Shown: positions 39,276 through 49,565, counted from the first letter of the stretch. The stretch: DNA of 64,000 bases from an uncultured Aquimarina sp. (GCA_947497175.1 CANMFM010000006.1:536279-600278); one strand, 5' to 3'. Translations and numbers: made by a program. The notes: generated by a model not told the origin, from the sequence alone.

Positions 39276-41285
39276 CTATAACTGTTTAATCTTATTTAGT
39301 TTTGCTTTCCAGACTTCTAGAGTCTCTTTATGCTTTTGGATATTGTTTTGTACTTCCTTTACAAGAGGGTTATCATCTTTTGTATTTTTAAAGAATTGAA
39401 GGTTATTTTCTAACTGACGAATTTCTCCCTTAACATCGTCGATTTTTTTGCGAATAAAGCTTTGTTCATTTCGTAAGGCTCTATCATCACTTTGATTAGA
39501 TAACGTATTTAATTTGTTCTCGTATTTGATAAGCTCAGTTTCTTTACGACTTAAATTAAGTTGCTGAAAAAGATTGTCTAGAACTTTATTATATTCAGAT
39601 TCTATATTTTTCTTTTTGTAAGGAACTCTACCTAAGGTTTTCCATGTTGCAATATTTTCTTTAATGGTATTGAGGTCTGCCTCAGGATCTCCCGAAAGTT
39701 TTAAATCTTTTAGAGCTTCAATGTGTGCTTGCTTTTTTTCCAGAGATGCAATTTCTTCTTTGTTGGCTTCATTCCTTTCGGCATGTAAACGATCAAAATA
39801 TGCATTGCACGCTTCTTTAAATCTTTTCCAAATCCTGTCACTGTCTTTTCTAGGGACATGACCGATTTTTTTCCAATCAGCCTGAATCTTTTTCATAAGA
39901 GGAGTAGTTGCCGCCATGTCATCATTGTCTTTATTATCTTCGGCAATCTTAATGAGTTCCATCTTTTTGTTAAGATTCTCAAATTGTTCTTTCTTAAGAT
40001 TTTTATAAAATGCATTTTTATTGCGATTAAAATTTCTGACCGCAGTCTTAAACTGGCTCCATGTATCTTCATTTACGTTAGACGGAACTTTTCCTGCCTT
40101 GAAAAAATCTTCTCTTAAGGTTTCAATTTCTTTTATTTTTTGTTGCCAACCACTATGATTGTTTGGGTTGGTAGCGCTAACTTCTATTATTTTAGCAATG
40201 ATGTCTTGTTTCACTTCAAGGTTCTTCTCGTAAACCTTATCCAGTTCTTTGAAGTATTTTTGGCGGTTTTCATGAATCTGTTTGGTCAATGCACTAAATT
40301 TTTCCCAAATAGGTTCTCTATATTCTTTTCCAACAGGTCCAAGATCTTCTTTCCACATTTTGTGAAGTAGTTGTAGTTCTCTAAACGCTCTATTCACATC
40401 AGTTTCCTGAGCTAATTCTGTGGCACGCTCTATAATTTTAAGCTTTTGTTCCAGATTATGCTTAAAATCAAGATCTCTAAATTCTCTGTTTAGGTGTAAG
40501 AAGTCATAAAAGTTTTCAGTATGATGATGATAAGTGTTCCAAACTGTATTGTACTTATCTCTCGGAATAGCACCAGCATTGCGCCATCTCTCTTGTATGC
40601 TCTTGAAATGATTGTATGTTGTGTTAATATTTTCATCAACATTAAGAAGGCCTTTTAGTTCTTCAATGAGCTCTAACCTTCTTTTAAGATTTTCCTGAAG
40701 ATCTTTTTTTAGATTTTGGTAGTACGCGTTACGTTTTTCTTTATAATCGAAATATACCGAATTGAATTCTTTTTTTAATGGCGTTGAATAATAAAAATCA
40801 ATAATGTCGCCACCATCGGCTAAGAACTCTTCCTTTTTTTGCTCTACTTCTTCGTTAAATTTTTCGTTAAACTCGCTTTTAATTTCTTCGACATGCTCTT
40901 TTATAGCCTGTATCTTTTCAGATTGGATAAGATGTCGAAGTTCTTTAACAAGTTCTTCTTTGTTCATTGCATGATAATCTTTCTTTTCTATATCATGCCG
41001 TTCTATTGTACTTTCGTCTTCACTGTGTTCTGCAACAGCTTCATCCATTTGATTTTGAACATGATCATGACCATCATCTGAAACATTTTCTTCAGAAGAA
41101 ACAGAAGTGTCATCATTTGAGGTTTCAGTTTCTAAAACTTCTGTTTTAGGATCGTCAACATTGGTCTCTTCATTTTTAGATGACTCTTGATCAGTATCGA
41201 TAGTGCTTTCAGATTTAGTTTCTAAAGTATCTATCTTGTTTTCTTTCTCTCCATCTGCCTGAGGCAGGTTATCACGTGTTGGCAT
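39276..41285 (-). CDS. DUF349 repeat coiled-coil protein
   Basis: A 669-residue soluble protein. The first 110 residues are very acidic and low-complexity (ESTIDTDQESSKNEETNVDD), probably disordered. From about residue 150 it is a string of helical DUF349 units, each with a W and the motif WKxxGxVP or similar (WRNAGAIPRDKYNTVW, WKEDLGPVGKEYREPIWEKF, ADWKKIGHVPRKDSDRIWKRF, WKTLGRVPYKKKN), and a long coiled coil at the end. DUF349 proteins are widespread in Bacteroidota and unstudied in detail. The downstream partner is the zinc-ribbon methyltransferase gene. Confidence 0.92.
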   Translation of the reverse strand: MPTRDNLPQADGEKENKIDTLETKSESTIDTDQESSKNEETNVDDPKTEVLETETSNDDTSVSSEENVSDDGHDHVQNQMDEAVAEHSEDESTIERHDIEKKDYHAMNKEELVKELRHLIQSEKIQAIKEHVEEIKSEFNEKFNEEVEQKKEEFLADGGDIIDFYYSTPLKKEFNSVYFDYKEKRNAYYQNLKKDLQENLKRRLELIEELKGLLNVDENINTTYNHFKSIQERWRNAGAIPRDKYNTVWNTYHHHTENFYDFLHLNREFRDLDFKHNLEQKLKIIERATELAQETDVNRAFRELQLLHKMWKEDLGPVGKEYREPIWEKFSALTKQIHENRQKYFKELDKVYEKNLEVKQDIIAKIIEVSATNPNNHSGWQQKIKEIETLREDFFKAGKVPSNVNEDTWSQFKTAVRNFNRNKNAFYKNLKKEQFENLNKKMELIKIAEDNKDNDDMAATTPLMKKIQADWKKIGHVPRKDSDRIWKRFKEACNAYFDRLHAERNEANKEEIASLEKKQAHIEALKDLKLSGDPEADLNTIKENIATWKTLGRVPYKKKNIESEYNKVLDNLFQQLNLSRKETELIKYENKLNTLSNQSDDRALRNEQSFIRKKIDDVKGEIRQLENNLQFFKNTKDDNPLVKEVQNNIQKHKETLEVWKAKLNKIKQL

Positions 41286-41455
41286 TGTGTAAACGTTTTT
41301 GTTTGTGTGAGCTCAAATACCAGTTATTTTTATAAAACCGATATATTCAATGACTAAGATACTAACATATTAGAAAACCTCAAAGTTATTGAGGTGTTTT
41401 AGGAGTTTCTTAGACTTGTGTCTGCGGTAATTACATTGAAAAATGGGGCCTGAGG

Positions 41456-42187
41456 CTACTTGTTCCAGATTTCCCAGGATTTTTCTGCTTGTAGCACCAA
41501 CATTTTAAGCCCATTGGTAGTTTTTGCACCTTTTTCTATCCCTTTTTTCATAAATGTGGTTTGAGACGGGTTGTAAATTAAGTCATAAAGTACGTGAAAT
41601 TTAGTGAGATATTCATAAGGGATATCCGGATAGGAATCTACGTTAGGGTGAGTACCTAAAGGAGTACAATTGATAATCAGTTTATATTCTTGAATAATGT
41701 CTTCGTCAAGAGTACTATAACTAAGCTCTTCAAAATCCGGGTTTCGAGAGACAAATGTATATTGTATGTTTAATTGATTTAGGGCATAAGCAATCGCTTT
41801 TGATGCTCCTCCTGTCCCTAAAATCAATGCCTTTTTTATCGTTTTGTTTACTAATGGCTTTAAGGATTCTGTAAAGCCATAATGGTCGCTATTATATCCT
41901 GTTAATTGCTGATTTTTATTAAACTTGATTACATTAACAGCTCCTATCTCTTTAGCAACAGGATCGAGATGATCGAGATATGAAATAACCTCTTCTTTAT
42001 ATGGAATCGTTACATTTAAACCTTTGATGTCCGAGTTTTTGATGATTTTCGTGAACCCTTCTATTTGTTTGAGATCAAAGTTATTGTACTGACAATCAAG
42101 ACTTTCTTTTTCAAACTTTTCAGAGAAATAATTTCTGGAAAAAGAGTATCCAATATCTTTTCCTAATAAACCATATATTTTTGTCAT
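41456..42187 (-). CDS. aroE: Shikimate dehydrogenase
   Basis: A 243-residue NADP-dependent enzyme that reduces 3-dehydroshikimate in aromatic amino acid synthesis. The start at 42187 gives MTKIYGLLGKDIGYSFSRNY, the standard opening with the substrate-binding serines; the GLNVTIPYKEEVISYLD block has the catalytic lysine and NSDHYGF the aspartate partner. The Rossmann motif is ALILGTGGASKAIAYAL. It is shorter than E. coli AroE (272), as in many Bacteroidota. Its ATG overlaps the stop of the upstream DUF368 gene by four bases (ATGA), so translation is coupled. Confidence 0.94.
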   Translation of the reverse strand: MTKIYGLLGKDIGYSFSRNYFSEKFEKESLDCQYNNFDLKQIEGFTKIIKNSDIKGLNVTIPYKEEVISYLDHLDPVAKEIGAVNVIKFNKNQQLTGYNSDHYGFTESLKPLVNKTIKKALILGTGGASKAIAYALNQLNIQYTFVSRNPDFEELSYSTLDEDIIQEYKLIINCTPLGTHPNVDSYPDIPYEYLTKFHVLYDLIYNPSQTTFMKKGIEKGAKTTNGLKMLVLQAEKSWEIWNK

Positions 42188-43209
42188 GTTGAATTTTTTA
42201 GAGTTCTTTTGCCATACCATTCTAACCATAAAACAATAGCAATTCCGACTAAGATGAATAGGATACCGATATGGGTTTCTAACATTGAAAAATCTGGAAA
42301 ATAACGGTCGTAATTATCTAGCACTGGGTTGCCTTCTGTGTCAATTAATTTATTTCCCCAGGTGTCAACTTTGTATATTTTATTTTTCCAGGGCCATACC
42401 ACTCCTAACGAACCTGTAATAAACCCAATTATTGAAGCAAACGTTGCTGTTTTGTATCGTTTTAGCACAAATCCTAAAAAATGCGACAAGGTAACAAGAC
42501 CTGTTAAGGACCCAATACTGAATACAATAAGCACCTTTAATAATCTCATTCTCTTAGCATTCTCAAGAAAGGATAGGTCCCACTGTATCAGGTCGGCTAT
42601 AGTATCGTACAATGCGTTTACCGAATCAACGAGCAAAAGCACATAATTGCCTAATAGGATTAAAATAAACGAACCTGATAAACCAGGTAGTGTCATGCCG
42701 GATACACCGATAATTCCGCATACAAATACAAACCATAGATTATCATTTTCTTTGGCCGGGTCTAACAGGCTAATGCTAATTCCGGCTATAGTACCGATAA
42801 CGATTAAACATATATTTCTTTTACTCCAATCGTCAAAATCTTTTACGATATAATAAATTGAACCTACAATCATTCCAAAAAAACATGCCCATACATATAA
42901 TTCATAATACACGATTAGATAGTCCAGAATTTTAGAAACGCTAAAATAACTGATAAGCATTCCTAAAATCAGTAATCCAAGAAATCGACCGTTAATATAC
43001 CTCCAGAAGCTATTAAATCTAAAATTAATAAACAATTTGAATGCTTTTAGGTTTATTTTCTGAAGTGAGTAAATAAACTCTTCGTAAAAACCCGCTACGA
43101 ATGCTACAACACCTCCTGAAACTCCTGGAACTTTGTTTGCTGCACCCATAGCAAGTCCTTTTATAACAAGAAATATTCTATCTGTAAAAGTTCGGGTACT
43201 TTGTTGCAT
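42184..43209 (-). CDS. DUF368 membrane protein (PopT-like), copy 2
   Basis: A 341-residue polytopic inner-membrane protein of the DUF368 family, members of which have been reported to return undecaprenyl phosphate to the inner face of the membrane (PopT). The family motifs GLAMGAANKVPGVSGGVVAFVAGFYEEFI at the start and GVSGMTLPGLSGSFILILLGNY near residue 180 are two matching inverted-repeat elements with PGxSG cores. About eight hydrophobic helices are seen. It begins seven bases after the first DUF368 gene and overlaps aroE by four bases, so the three form one transcript. Confidence 0.9.
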   Translation of the reverse strand: MQQSTRTFTDRIFLVIKGLAMGAANKVPGVSGGVVAFVAGFYEEFIYSLQKINLKAFKLFINFRFNSFWRYINGRFLGLLILGMLISYFSVSKILDYLIVYYELYVWACFFGMIVGSIYYIVKDFDDWSKRNICLIVIGTIAGISISLLDPAKENDNLWFVFVCGIIGVSGMTLPGLSGSFILILLGNYVLLLVDSVNALYDTIADLIQWDLSFLENAKRMRLLKVLIVFSIGSLTGLVTLSHFLGFVLKRYKTATFASIIGFITGSLGVVWPWKNKIYKVDTWGNKLIDTEGNPVLDNYDRYFPDFSMLETHIGILFILVGIAIVLWLEWYGKRTLKNST

Positions 43210-43216
43210 AGGTTAT

Positions 43217-44179
43217 TTAGCTTTTTTTTGCAGCAAGACGTTCTAAGATAAGGATTAATAAAAAACCTAGAGTGATAAATGACAAAACCCAGATTACTTT
43301 TGGATCACTATCATAATAATTTGGGAGTATACTTTTTTCAATGTATGGTACTTCGAGCCCTTCAGAGTTTGTTCTCCAGGATAGTACTCTTTTCCATGGC
43401 CAAAGTTTATTTAGAGAACCTATCATAAAACCAGTGAGTATAGCAAGGGTAGCATTTTTATGATGTTTGAACATCCAATTAAGAACTTTCGAAAATAATT
43501 TTAAACCAGTTATGGCACCAATGGCAATGATGCCTATTTTGTATATCGCTTGCCATAAAAGATCAAAATCCATTGAGACTAATCCTTCTCGTAATTGATT
43601 GAGGATGTCAATAAAAGTTTGATATGCTCCCAGAATTAGCAGTATAAAAGCACCCGAAACTCCTGGGAGTATCATGGCAATTATAGCGAGGAATCCACAA
43701 AATAGAAGATAAAAATCGTTTTCTGGAGAGGCTATAGGTTCTGCAATGGTTATTAAATAGGAAACAATTGCTGCTAAAATAATACCTATAAAAATTTGAA
43801 GTCTCCATCGTGTAATTTGTTTTCCTATGTAAAGAATACTTGCCAATACTAATCCAAAGAAAAATGCCCATAATAATAAGGGCTCATGATGAAGAAGCCA
43901 CTTTATAATCTTGGCCAGGGATAAAATGCTAATCGCTATTCCTAAAAAGAGAGCGGATAGAAAAGATAGGTTATAGGTTCTCCAAGCGTTGAGAAACCCT
44001 TCTTTTTTCCATAGACTAAAGAAAGAAAAATTAAGGGTATTTATAGTTTCTATTAATTCCTCATAAATTCCTGATATAAAAGCGATGGTTCCTCCTGAAA
44101 CTCCTGGTACCACATCTGCTGCTCCCATGGCAAGCCCTTTAAGAGAAACAACTAGGTAGTCCTTAAGACTTCTTTGCAT
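43217..44179 (-). CDS. DUF368 membrane protein (PopT-like), copy 1
   Basis: A 320-residue paralogue of the next gene, with the same two repeat motifs: GLAMGAADVVPGVSGGTIAFISGIYEELI at the N-terminus and IIAMILPGVSGAFILLILGAYQTF near residue 170. The arrangement of helices is the same and it ends ITLGFLLILILERLAAKKS. The pair is divergent in sequence outside the motifs, so they probably took separate roles or form a heteromer. It is the first gene of the DUF368-DUF368-aroE unit. Confidence 0.9.
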   Translation of the reverse strand: MQRSLKDYLVVSLKGLAMGAADVVPGVSGGTIAFISGIYEELIETINTLNFSFFSLWKKEGFLNAWRTYNLSFLSALFLGIAISILSLAKIIKWLLHHEPLLLWAFFFGLVLASILYIGKQITRWRLQIFIGIILAAIVSYLITIAEPIASPENDFYLLFCGFLAIIAMILPGVSGAFILLILGAYQTFIDILNQLREGLVSMDFDLLWQAIYKIGIIAIGAITGLKLFSKVLNWMFKHHKNATLAILTGFMIGSLNKLWPWKRVLSWRTNSEGLEVPYIEKSILPNYYDSDPKVIWVLSFITLGFLLILILERLAAKKS

Positions 44180-44211
44180 TCGAACTATTTTTTAGCGATT
44201 TGTATTCAAAA

Positions 44212-44219
44212 CAAATGTA
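44212..44219 (-). promoter_or_regulatory. Putative -7 box for the DUF368-aroE operon
   Basis: Reads TACATTTG on the minus strand, matching TAnnTTTG, 32 bases before the first DUF368 ATG. No TTG partner is seen at the right distance. Confidence 0.4.
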
Positions 44220-44256
44220 TGCAAAACTTCATAGAAAAAAAGCAGTCTTTTTTAAA

Positions 44257-45648
44257 TTACTTATACTCAGAAATAATATTTCGAACCAATGTGAGATTAA
44301 AAACTTTCTCGAAAAGTTCTTCTAATACGATATGATATTCATAATCTTGTTCTAAGGCTTTTCTGATATGATATTCACCTTTTTCAAAATCTTGTTTTTC
44401 ATAGTATATACCTGCTAATCGATATTGTATTTCTGCATTTTCCGGATAAAATTCTATAGCCTGATATAGATTTTGTATGGCGGCATCTGATTCGCCAAGA
44501 AATCTGAGAATATCTGAACGATTTAACCAGGTTTCTAATTCGTAGTTACCTAGCTCAAGTGCTTTGCGGTATCCTCTTTCGGCTTCTTCAAAAAAAGCTA
44601 ATCTATTATTAATTTTGGCATATCGCTTCCAGTATAGTACGTTTTCTCCGTCAATATTGATGGCTTTATTGGTATAGTACAAGGCTTTTTGATAGTTGCG
44701 CTGGCGTAAATAAAAATCAGTAATAGCAATCCATCCTTTGTCTAATAATGGATCTTCATGCACTGTTTTAGAGTAATGTTGAATAGCCAAATCATCATTA
44801 CCTAGTTTTTCATGACACTTTCCTATTCTTAATAATGCAAAAGAAGTAGGATCATCTAACTCTAAAGTAATACGATAATTTTCTATGGCTTCATTATAAC
44901 GCTTCAATTTTTCTAGTACTTTACCTTTTTCTAGGTATGCACCGATAAAGTATTCATCACTGATTATTGCAAAATCGAAAGCAGCTAATGCTTTTTCATA
45001 TTCTTTTAAATCATAATATTGTTTACCAACCTGATGCCAGGCAACTTCACAATACGGATTTTTATCAAGAAACATGTTTAAGTATTCTATAGCCTCCTGA
45101 TGTTGTTCTAAAAAATCAAAGCAGTAAATGATATTGTAAAGCGCAGAGTAATCCTGATTATCAGCCTCAAGACATCTCATGAAATTGATTTTTGCATTCT
45201 CAAAATCGTCCATAAATAGATACTCCATCCCAATCAAAGAATACACATCTGCCACGTCATTGGTATAGCTTAGGGCCATCATTAGTAACTCTATAGCTTT
45301 GATATGGTCATTTTGCTTAGATAAAATATTTGCCTTCTGAATATAAATCTCTTCATTCTCGGGTTCTAATGCATGCAATTGTGCTAAAAGATGATCTGCT
45401 TTTTCTAAACGATCTTCAAAAACCAGAACTTCTACTTGCAGAAGTTTTAGATTTACTGAAGATGGATGTTGAGAAAGACCAAGAGATATTGCTTTTTTAG
45501 CTTTAGCTATTTTTCCATTTTCCAAGTAGTGATGAATAATAGATTCAAACTCATCAGAATCAAAAAATTTAACGTCATTAGATCTCAGCATAGACTCATA
45601 TCGAGTAATTGAGAAATTATTTTCTTCTTCTTCGCGGTTAAACTTCAT
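44257..45648 (-). CDS. Tetratricopeptide repeat protein
   Basis: A 463-residue soluble protein with at least nine TPR units after a short charged head (KFNREEEENNFSITRYESML). Examples are AEIQYRLAGIYYEKQDFEKGEYHIRKAL, VAWHQVGKQYYDLKEYEKALAAFDFAI and AYLEKGKVLEKLKRYNEAIENYRITL, each with the W/L-G-Y-A-P positions. TPR proteins act as scaffolds for protein complexes. No signal peptide is present, so it is cytosolic. It is separated from the DUF368 operon by about 75 bases and may share regulation. Confidence 0.93.
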   Translation of the reverse strand: MKFNREEEENNFSITRYESMLRSNDVKFFDSDEFESIIHHYLENGKIAKAKKAISLGLSQHPSSVNLKLLQVEVLVFEDRLEKADHLLAQLHALEPENEEIYIQKANILSKQNDHIKAIELLMMALSYTNDVADVYSLIGMEYLFMDDFENAKINFMRCLEADNQDYSALYNIIYCFDFLEQHQEAIEYLNMFLDKNPYCEVAWHQVGKQYYDLKEYEKALAAFDFAIISDEYFIGAYLEKGKVLEKLKRYNEAIENYRITLELDDPTSFALLRIGKCHEKLGNDDLAIQHYSKTVHEDPLLDKGWIAITDFYLRQRNYQKALYYTNKAINIDGENVLYWKRYAKINNRLAFFEEAERGYRKALELGNYELETWLNRSDILRFLGESDAAIQNLYQAIEFYPENAEIQYRLAGIYYEKQDFEKGEYHIRKALEQDYEYHIVLEELFEKVFNLTLVRNIISEYK

Positions 45649-45970
45649 ACACGTTCTTTAAAGATGCGTAATAAATTATTTGAGTACTATTGATTTCTTT
45701 TTCCCTTAAGCGTAACACTAGTAAAATACTTTAATAGTCAATTTATTTTCGCATCATTGATTTCCTCAGTATTAAAATTACAAATGAAATCGTATGATTA
45801 AACTTCAGTAATCAATTGTTTTTAACAAACTAATTAACAAAATATGTACCATTAATTATTAATAGTATAGAGTTTCAAAATTTAATACGTTGTTGTAAGA
45901 GATGTAACTAATGTTTTGTGAAGATATGGTATTAAAGATAAGGTTTTTATATGATGTTTGCCACAAACTA
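45649..45970. other. Non-coding stretch without recognised features
   Basis: About 320 AT-rich bases between two same-strand genes. I see no gene, RNA, clear promoter box or terminator hairpin in it. Confidence 0.5.
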
Positions 45971-47164
45971 TTATGATTTTTTACGGACTGTTAGTTCATC
46001 TAAAACAGAAATAATGATCTCACAGCCTTCTTTTATCTCTTTTTCTGATATGGTCAGAGGAGGCGTTATACGTACGGCTTTAGGTTCAAAAAGCAACCAA
46101 AACAAGATCAAACCTTTGTCTTGGCACCTTAATATAAGATCATTGGTTATTTCTGCAGAAGGAGTAATAATCGCTAGCATCAACCCTAATCCTCTTACTT
46201 CATCAATTAGAGGATGTGTTAATAAAGATCTGAATAGTTTTTCTTTTTTTAAAGAAGCTGCCATTACGTCACTGTCGGTAATCTCTTGCAATGTTGCCAA
46301 AGCGGCAGCTGCGATAACGGGATTGCCTCCAAAAGTGGTGATATGACCCAATTTGGGGTGATCCTGAAGCTGATCCATCATGGCTGTTGAAGCCGTAAAG
46401 GCACCTACTGGCAATCCACCTCCCATACCCTTTCCCATAACCACAATATCTGGGATAACATCATAATTTTGAAAACCAAATAATTTACCTGTCCTACCAA
46501 ATCCCGGTTGTATCTCGTCTAAAATTAATAATGCTCCCACATCATCACAATGTTTTCGGACCTTTTTTAGAAAGTTGTTCTTTGGTGCTATAAATCCGGC
46601 ACCTCCTTGTATGGTTTCTAAAATTACTGCGGCCGTATTTTTTGTAATTTTTTTTAAATCTCTTTCATCATTAAACGATATAAAATGCACATCTGGGATA
46701 AGAGGTCTAAAAGCTTGTTTGCGTTCTTCAAATCCCATAACACTCATTGATCCCATCGTATTACCATGATACGCATGTTTGGCGGCTATTATCTGACTAC
46801 GTCCGGTCACTCTTCGTGCTAATTTTAAAGATCCTTCAATAGCTTCGGTTCCCGAGTTGGTTAGGTATGTTTTTTCTAAAGGATCGGGGAGGTGATCGGC
46901 TAGGAGTTTAGTAAGAGAGACTGCAGGTTGTTGGATATATTCTCCATATACCATAACATGCATGTATTTCTCTATTTGTTCTTTTACTGCATGAACAACT
47001 TTAGGATGTTTATGCCCAAGGCTGCAAGCAGAAACGCCCGCAACAAAATCTAGATATTTTTTTCCGTTTGTTGCATAGATATATGAACCTTCAGCGTGAG
47101 AAATCTCTATTGCCAAAGGATGAGGAGTTGTTTGTGCTTGGTATTTGAAAAAATCTTTTTTCAA
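45971..47164 (-). CDS. Class III PLP aminotransferase (acetylornithine aminotransferase-like)
   Basis: A 397-residue fold-type I aminotransferase. The opening HPLAIEISHAEGSYIYATNGKKYLDFVAGVSACSLGHKHP is the class III head; the PLP-aspartate is in ALLILDEIQPGFGRTGKLF and the PLP-lysine in VVMGKGMGGGLPVGAF, with THFGGNP-like TTFGGNPVIAAAALATL following. It is closest to the acetylornithine/4-aminobutyrate group, but no arginine or GABA genes are nearby. Flavobacteria commonly carry this gene beside an OstA-like gene, as here (54 bases apart), whose meaning is unclear. Confidence 0.92.
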   Translation of the reverse strand: MKKDFFKYQAQTTPHPLAIEISHAEGSYIYATNGKKYLDFVAGVSACSLGHKHPKVVHAVKEQIEKYMHVMVYGEYIQQPAVSLTKLLADHLPDPLEKTYLTNSGTEAIEGSLKLARRVTGRSQIIAAKHAYHGNTMGSMSVMGFEERKQAFRPLIPDVHFISFNDERDLKKITKNTAAVILETIQGGAGFIAPKNNFLKKVRKHCDDVGALLILDEIQPGFGRTGKLFGFQNYDVIPDIVVMGKGMGGGLPVGAFTASTAMMDQLQDHPKLGHITTFGGNPVIAAAALATLQEITDSDVMAASLKKEKLFRSLLTHPLIDEVRGLGLMLAIITPSAEITNDLILRCQDKGLILFWLLFEPKAVRITPPLTISEKEIKEGCEIIISVLDELTVRKKS

Positions 47165-47218
47165 AATGGATTTTTGAATATGGTTTGAGTAATTGATATG
47201 TCTTCTAGATAGTAGTGT

Positions 47219-49096
47219 TTATTGATTACTAATTTTAGTACTATCGTTTAGTTCTTTTTTCAGATATTTCAAGGTCGTCACCGTTATGCTATCTCTTTGC
47301 CTGGCAGTGCGGGTAAGATCTTGATCTATAAAAGAAGTTTTCTTCTTTATTTTCTTATTTTCTGAATCAATCTGTTCTTTTATTTCCTTTTTTGGAAGAA
47401 TTGAGTCTAATTGCTCATTCGATTCTTTAAGTTCGGCATCTTTAAGTTCTTGTTCTAAAAGTCGGGAGCCTTCTGATTTATTATCTTCGATGCGTTTTAT
47501 GGTTTCTTCATCAAAGAAATCGGCTTCATCTTTTGGCAAGGGGATTCCTTTTATTTTAATAAGTTTAGGAGGTGCTTCTCCTCTAAAAAGATCCGATTTG
47601 CTGTTAATACGTTCGTCACCACGCCAGTTAAAACCAGAGAGTTCTCGGGCATTTTGAGGTAAATCGATTTCTCTGTATAAGGTACCATCTATATCCCGGT
47701 AATAGTATACATCTTCTATTTCCTGATCATTGAGAAGTAATTTAATTGAGCTAGAAAGTACTTTATTAATTCCTATTAGTTTGAGATCGCCTTCACTTTC
47801 TCGCTGGTAAAAAATAGTTTCTGTATTTTTATTAATGTCTACCTGATAGATTTCATTGTCTTTAAACAATCCATAAAGTATTTGCCCTTTTACCTGGTTA
47901 TATCCTGCCTTTAAAGTGTCTTCTTGAGCAAGAAATGCGTTTTGATATACTACAAGTGAATCTAACTTTTCTGTCTTAGTATTCGAAATGATCTTTATAG
48001 TATCTCCTGTCATTTGATTTCTTTGCGCCCATAAGATAGGCCTACCAATAAGTTTGGTGTATCCCGTGGTTTGGTCTACATTGATAGAATCGCTCTTACC
48101 ACTCATATTGCTTTTAAAGATGCGTACGTCATAAAACCCATTCATGATTCTCTTTTCGGGTTTACCCGTGACCATCAGGGTGTCACTATGAATAAATATT
48201 GAATCTTTTTCCTGTAAAGTTGCGGCCAGCGCTCTTTTGGTAATAAAAACTGAATCTTTATCTTTAAAAACCTCTGCATAATGCCCCGTAATTACTGAAT
48301 TATTAGCTGTATCTAAAACTTTTATATTATTTGTTGCTGATGCAAATTGGGCGGCACTATTATAAAAGATACTGTCTCCAAAAACAGTACGATTATCATA
48401 ATCTATTCTTGCATTTTTGATGGCGTATCCCGTTTTAACTTCGGTGTCATAAAACCCGCGTTCACAATAAAGCGTACTTTCTTTTCCTTTTACTGTAGAA
48501 GGCCCATAAAGGTAAAAGTGATCCAATTCCGGGAAGTAGTCTAATCGATCAGAATCAATGGTGTTTTCCGGGTTTACAACCTTTACATTAGTGTTAAAAG
48601 AAAATTGATCTCTATCCATAAAATAACGACCAATCGTACTGGTCAAAATATTATTAGCAGAATCCTTTACTGTTCCCCCGCTACGATAATAGGCTTGTTG
48701 TTTTAGCCGGTCAAAAAATAAGGTGTCCGTTCGTAATGTATTTGACGGGGTTTCCATAAATACATCATCACTGGCGTATGCAAATTGGGTATTACCATTG
48801 TATTCTGCATATTTACTTATCATAGAAATGGTATCCCCTTGTTTCATTTTTACATTACCAAAAGCTCTTACAAATTTGTCTTCACCATAGTGTACAGCTT
48901 GATCACACCAGATTTCTACTCCTTCGTGTTGCATATATACTTGTGTGTCAACTTTGGCTAAAATTGTAGCACCAGGAAATCTGGTTTCATCTTTTATTGT
49001 TCGATCAGATTTTACTTTGATTTGTTTTCCTTCCTGTGCAAATATGCCTACAGAAAATAGAAAAGAGATAATTATATAGAATAATATGTTTTTCAA
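47219..49096 (-). CDS. OstA-like (LptA/LptD N-terminal-type) protein
   Basis: A 625-residue exported protein with a signal peptide (KNILFYIIISFLFSVGIFA). It has repeated OstA/LptA-like jelly-roll strands (WCDQAVHYGEDKFVRAFGNVKMKQGD, SDRLDYFPELDHFYLYGPSTVKG, VFGDSIFYNSAAQFASATNNIKVLD), the fold that binds LPS lipid A during transport. A charged C-terminus (about 100 residues with ESNEQLDSILPKKEIKEQ) is added. In Bacteroidota this protein family takes the part of periplasmic LPS carriage or of an LptA/LptD-linked factor. It precedes the aminotransferase gene by 54 bases. Confidence 0.88.
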   Translation of the reverse strand: MKNILFYIIISFLFSVGIFAQEGKQIKVKSDRTIKDETRFPGATILAKVDTQVYMQHEGVEIWCDQAVHYGEDKFVRAFGNVKMKQGDTISMISKYAEYNGNTQFAYASDDVFMETPSNTLRTDTLFFDRLKQQAYYRSGGTVKDSANNILTSTIGRYFMDRDQFSFNTNVKVVNPENTIDSDRLDYFPELDHFYLYGPSTVKGKESTLYCERGFYDTEVKTGYAIKNARIDYDNRTVFGDSIFYNSAAQFASATNNIKVLDTANNSVITGHYAEVFKDKDSVFITKRALAATLQEKDSIFIHSDTLMVTGKPEKRIMNGFYDVRIFKSNMSGKSDSINVDQTTGYTKLIGRPILWAQRNQMTGDTIKIISNTKTEKLDSLVVYQNAFLAQEDTLKAGYNQVKGQILYGLFKDNEIYQVDINKNTETIFYQRESEGDLKLIGINKVLSSSIKLLLNDQEIEDVYYYRDIDGTLYREIDLPQNARELSGFNWRGDERINSKSDLFRGEAPPKLIKIKGIPLPKDEADFFDEETIKRIEDNKSEGSRLLEQELKDAELKESNEQLDSILPKKEIKEQIDSENKKIKKKTSFIDQDLTRTARQRDSITVTTLKYLKKELNDSTKISNQ

Positions 49097-49565
49097 TGGT
49101 TTCTAATTTGTATGCAAAATAACGAAAATTGTATCTAATGATTGTTCTAAAGTTACCTAAATAGGACTTTGTCAAATTTTAAGTACAAGATACGCCATAA
49201 GTACTATCTAATCTAGTTCATATTGCAGGATCTTTAGGCCTGACAAGAAACCATTACAGCTATCAAAATAATGAAAAAAATAATTTTTAATGAGTTGCAT
49301 AGCACCATATTAAATGATGAAAGTGAATTAGTATAATAATTTTTATGTTTTTTAACACTTTATGTGATTAAGCATCAGTAAATTGCAATTCGTAAACAAC
49401 AAAAGCTATAATCGAAGCTATGGGGATGGTTTCGGTTTTTACCCCACTTTTTAATTTGTACATACTTGTCATGACTTCTGATATAAGGGGCTATGACTAT
49501 TACTATATATGAAGTAGGGAAAAATAAGTTAAGCTAAATAACACAATCATTAAAAAAACGATTAC
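49097..49565. other. Non-coding stretch of about 470 bases
   Basis: Divergent intergenic region between the OstA-like gene and the PD40 gene, presumably holding both promoters. I find no credible coding frame longer than 22 codons, no tRNA-like fold and no repeat. Boxes of the TAnnTTTG kind are not evident. Confidence 0.5.

Noticed and set aside
49271..49336. 21-codon frame MKKIIFNELHSTILNDE in the 470-base gap
   Set aside because: Too short to support without conservation, and no promoter box in front.
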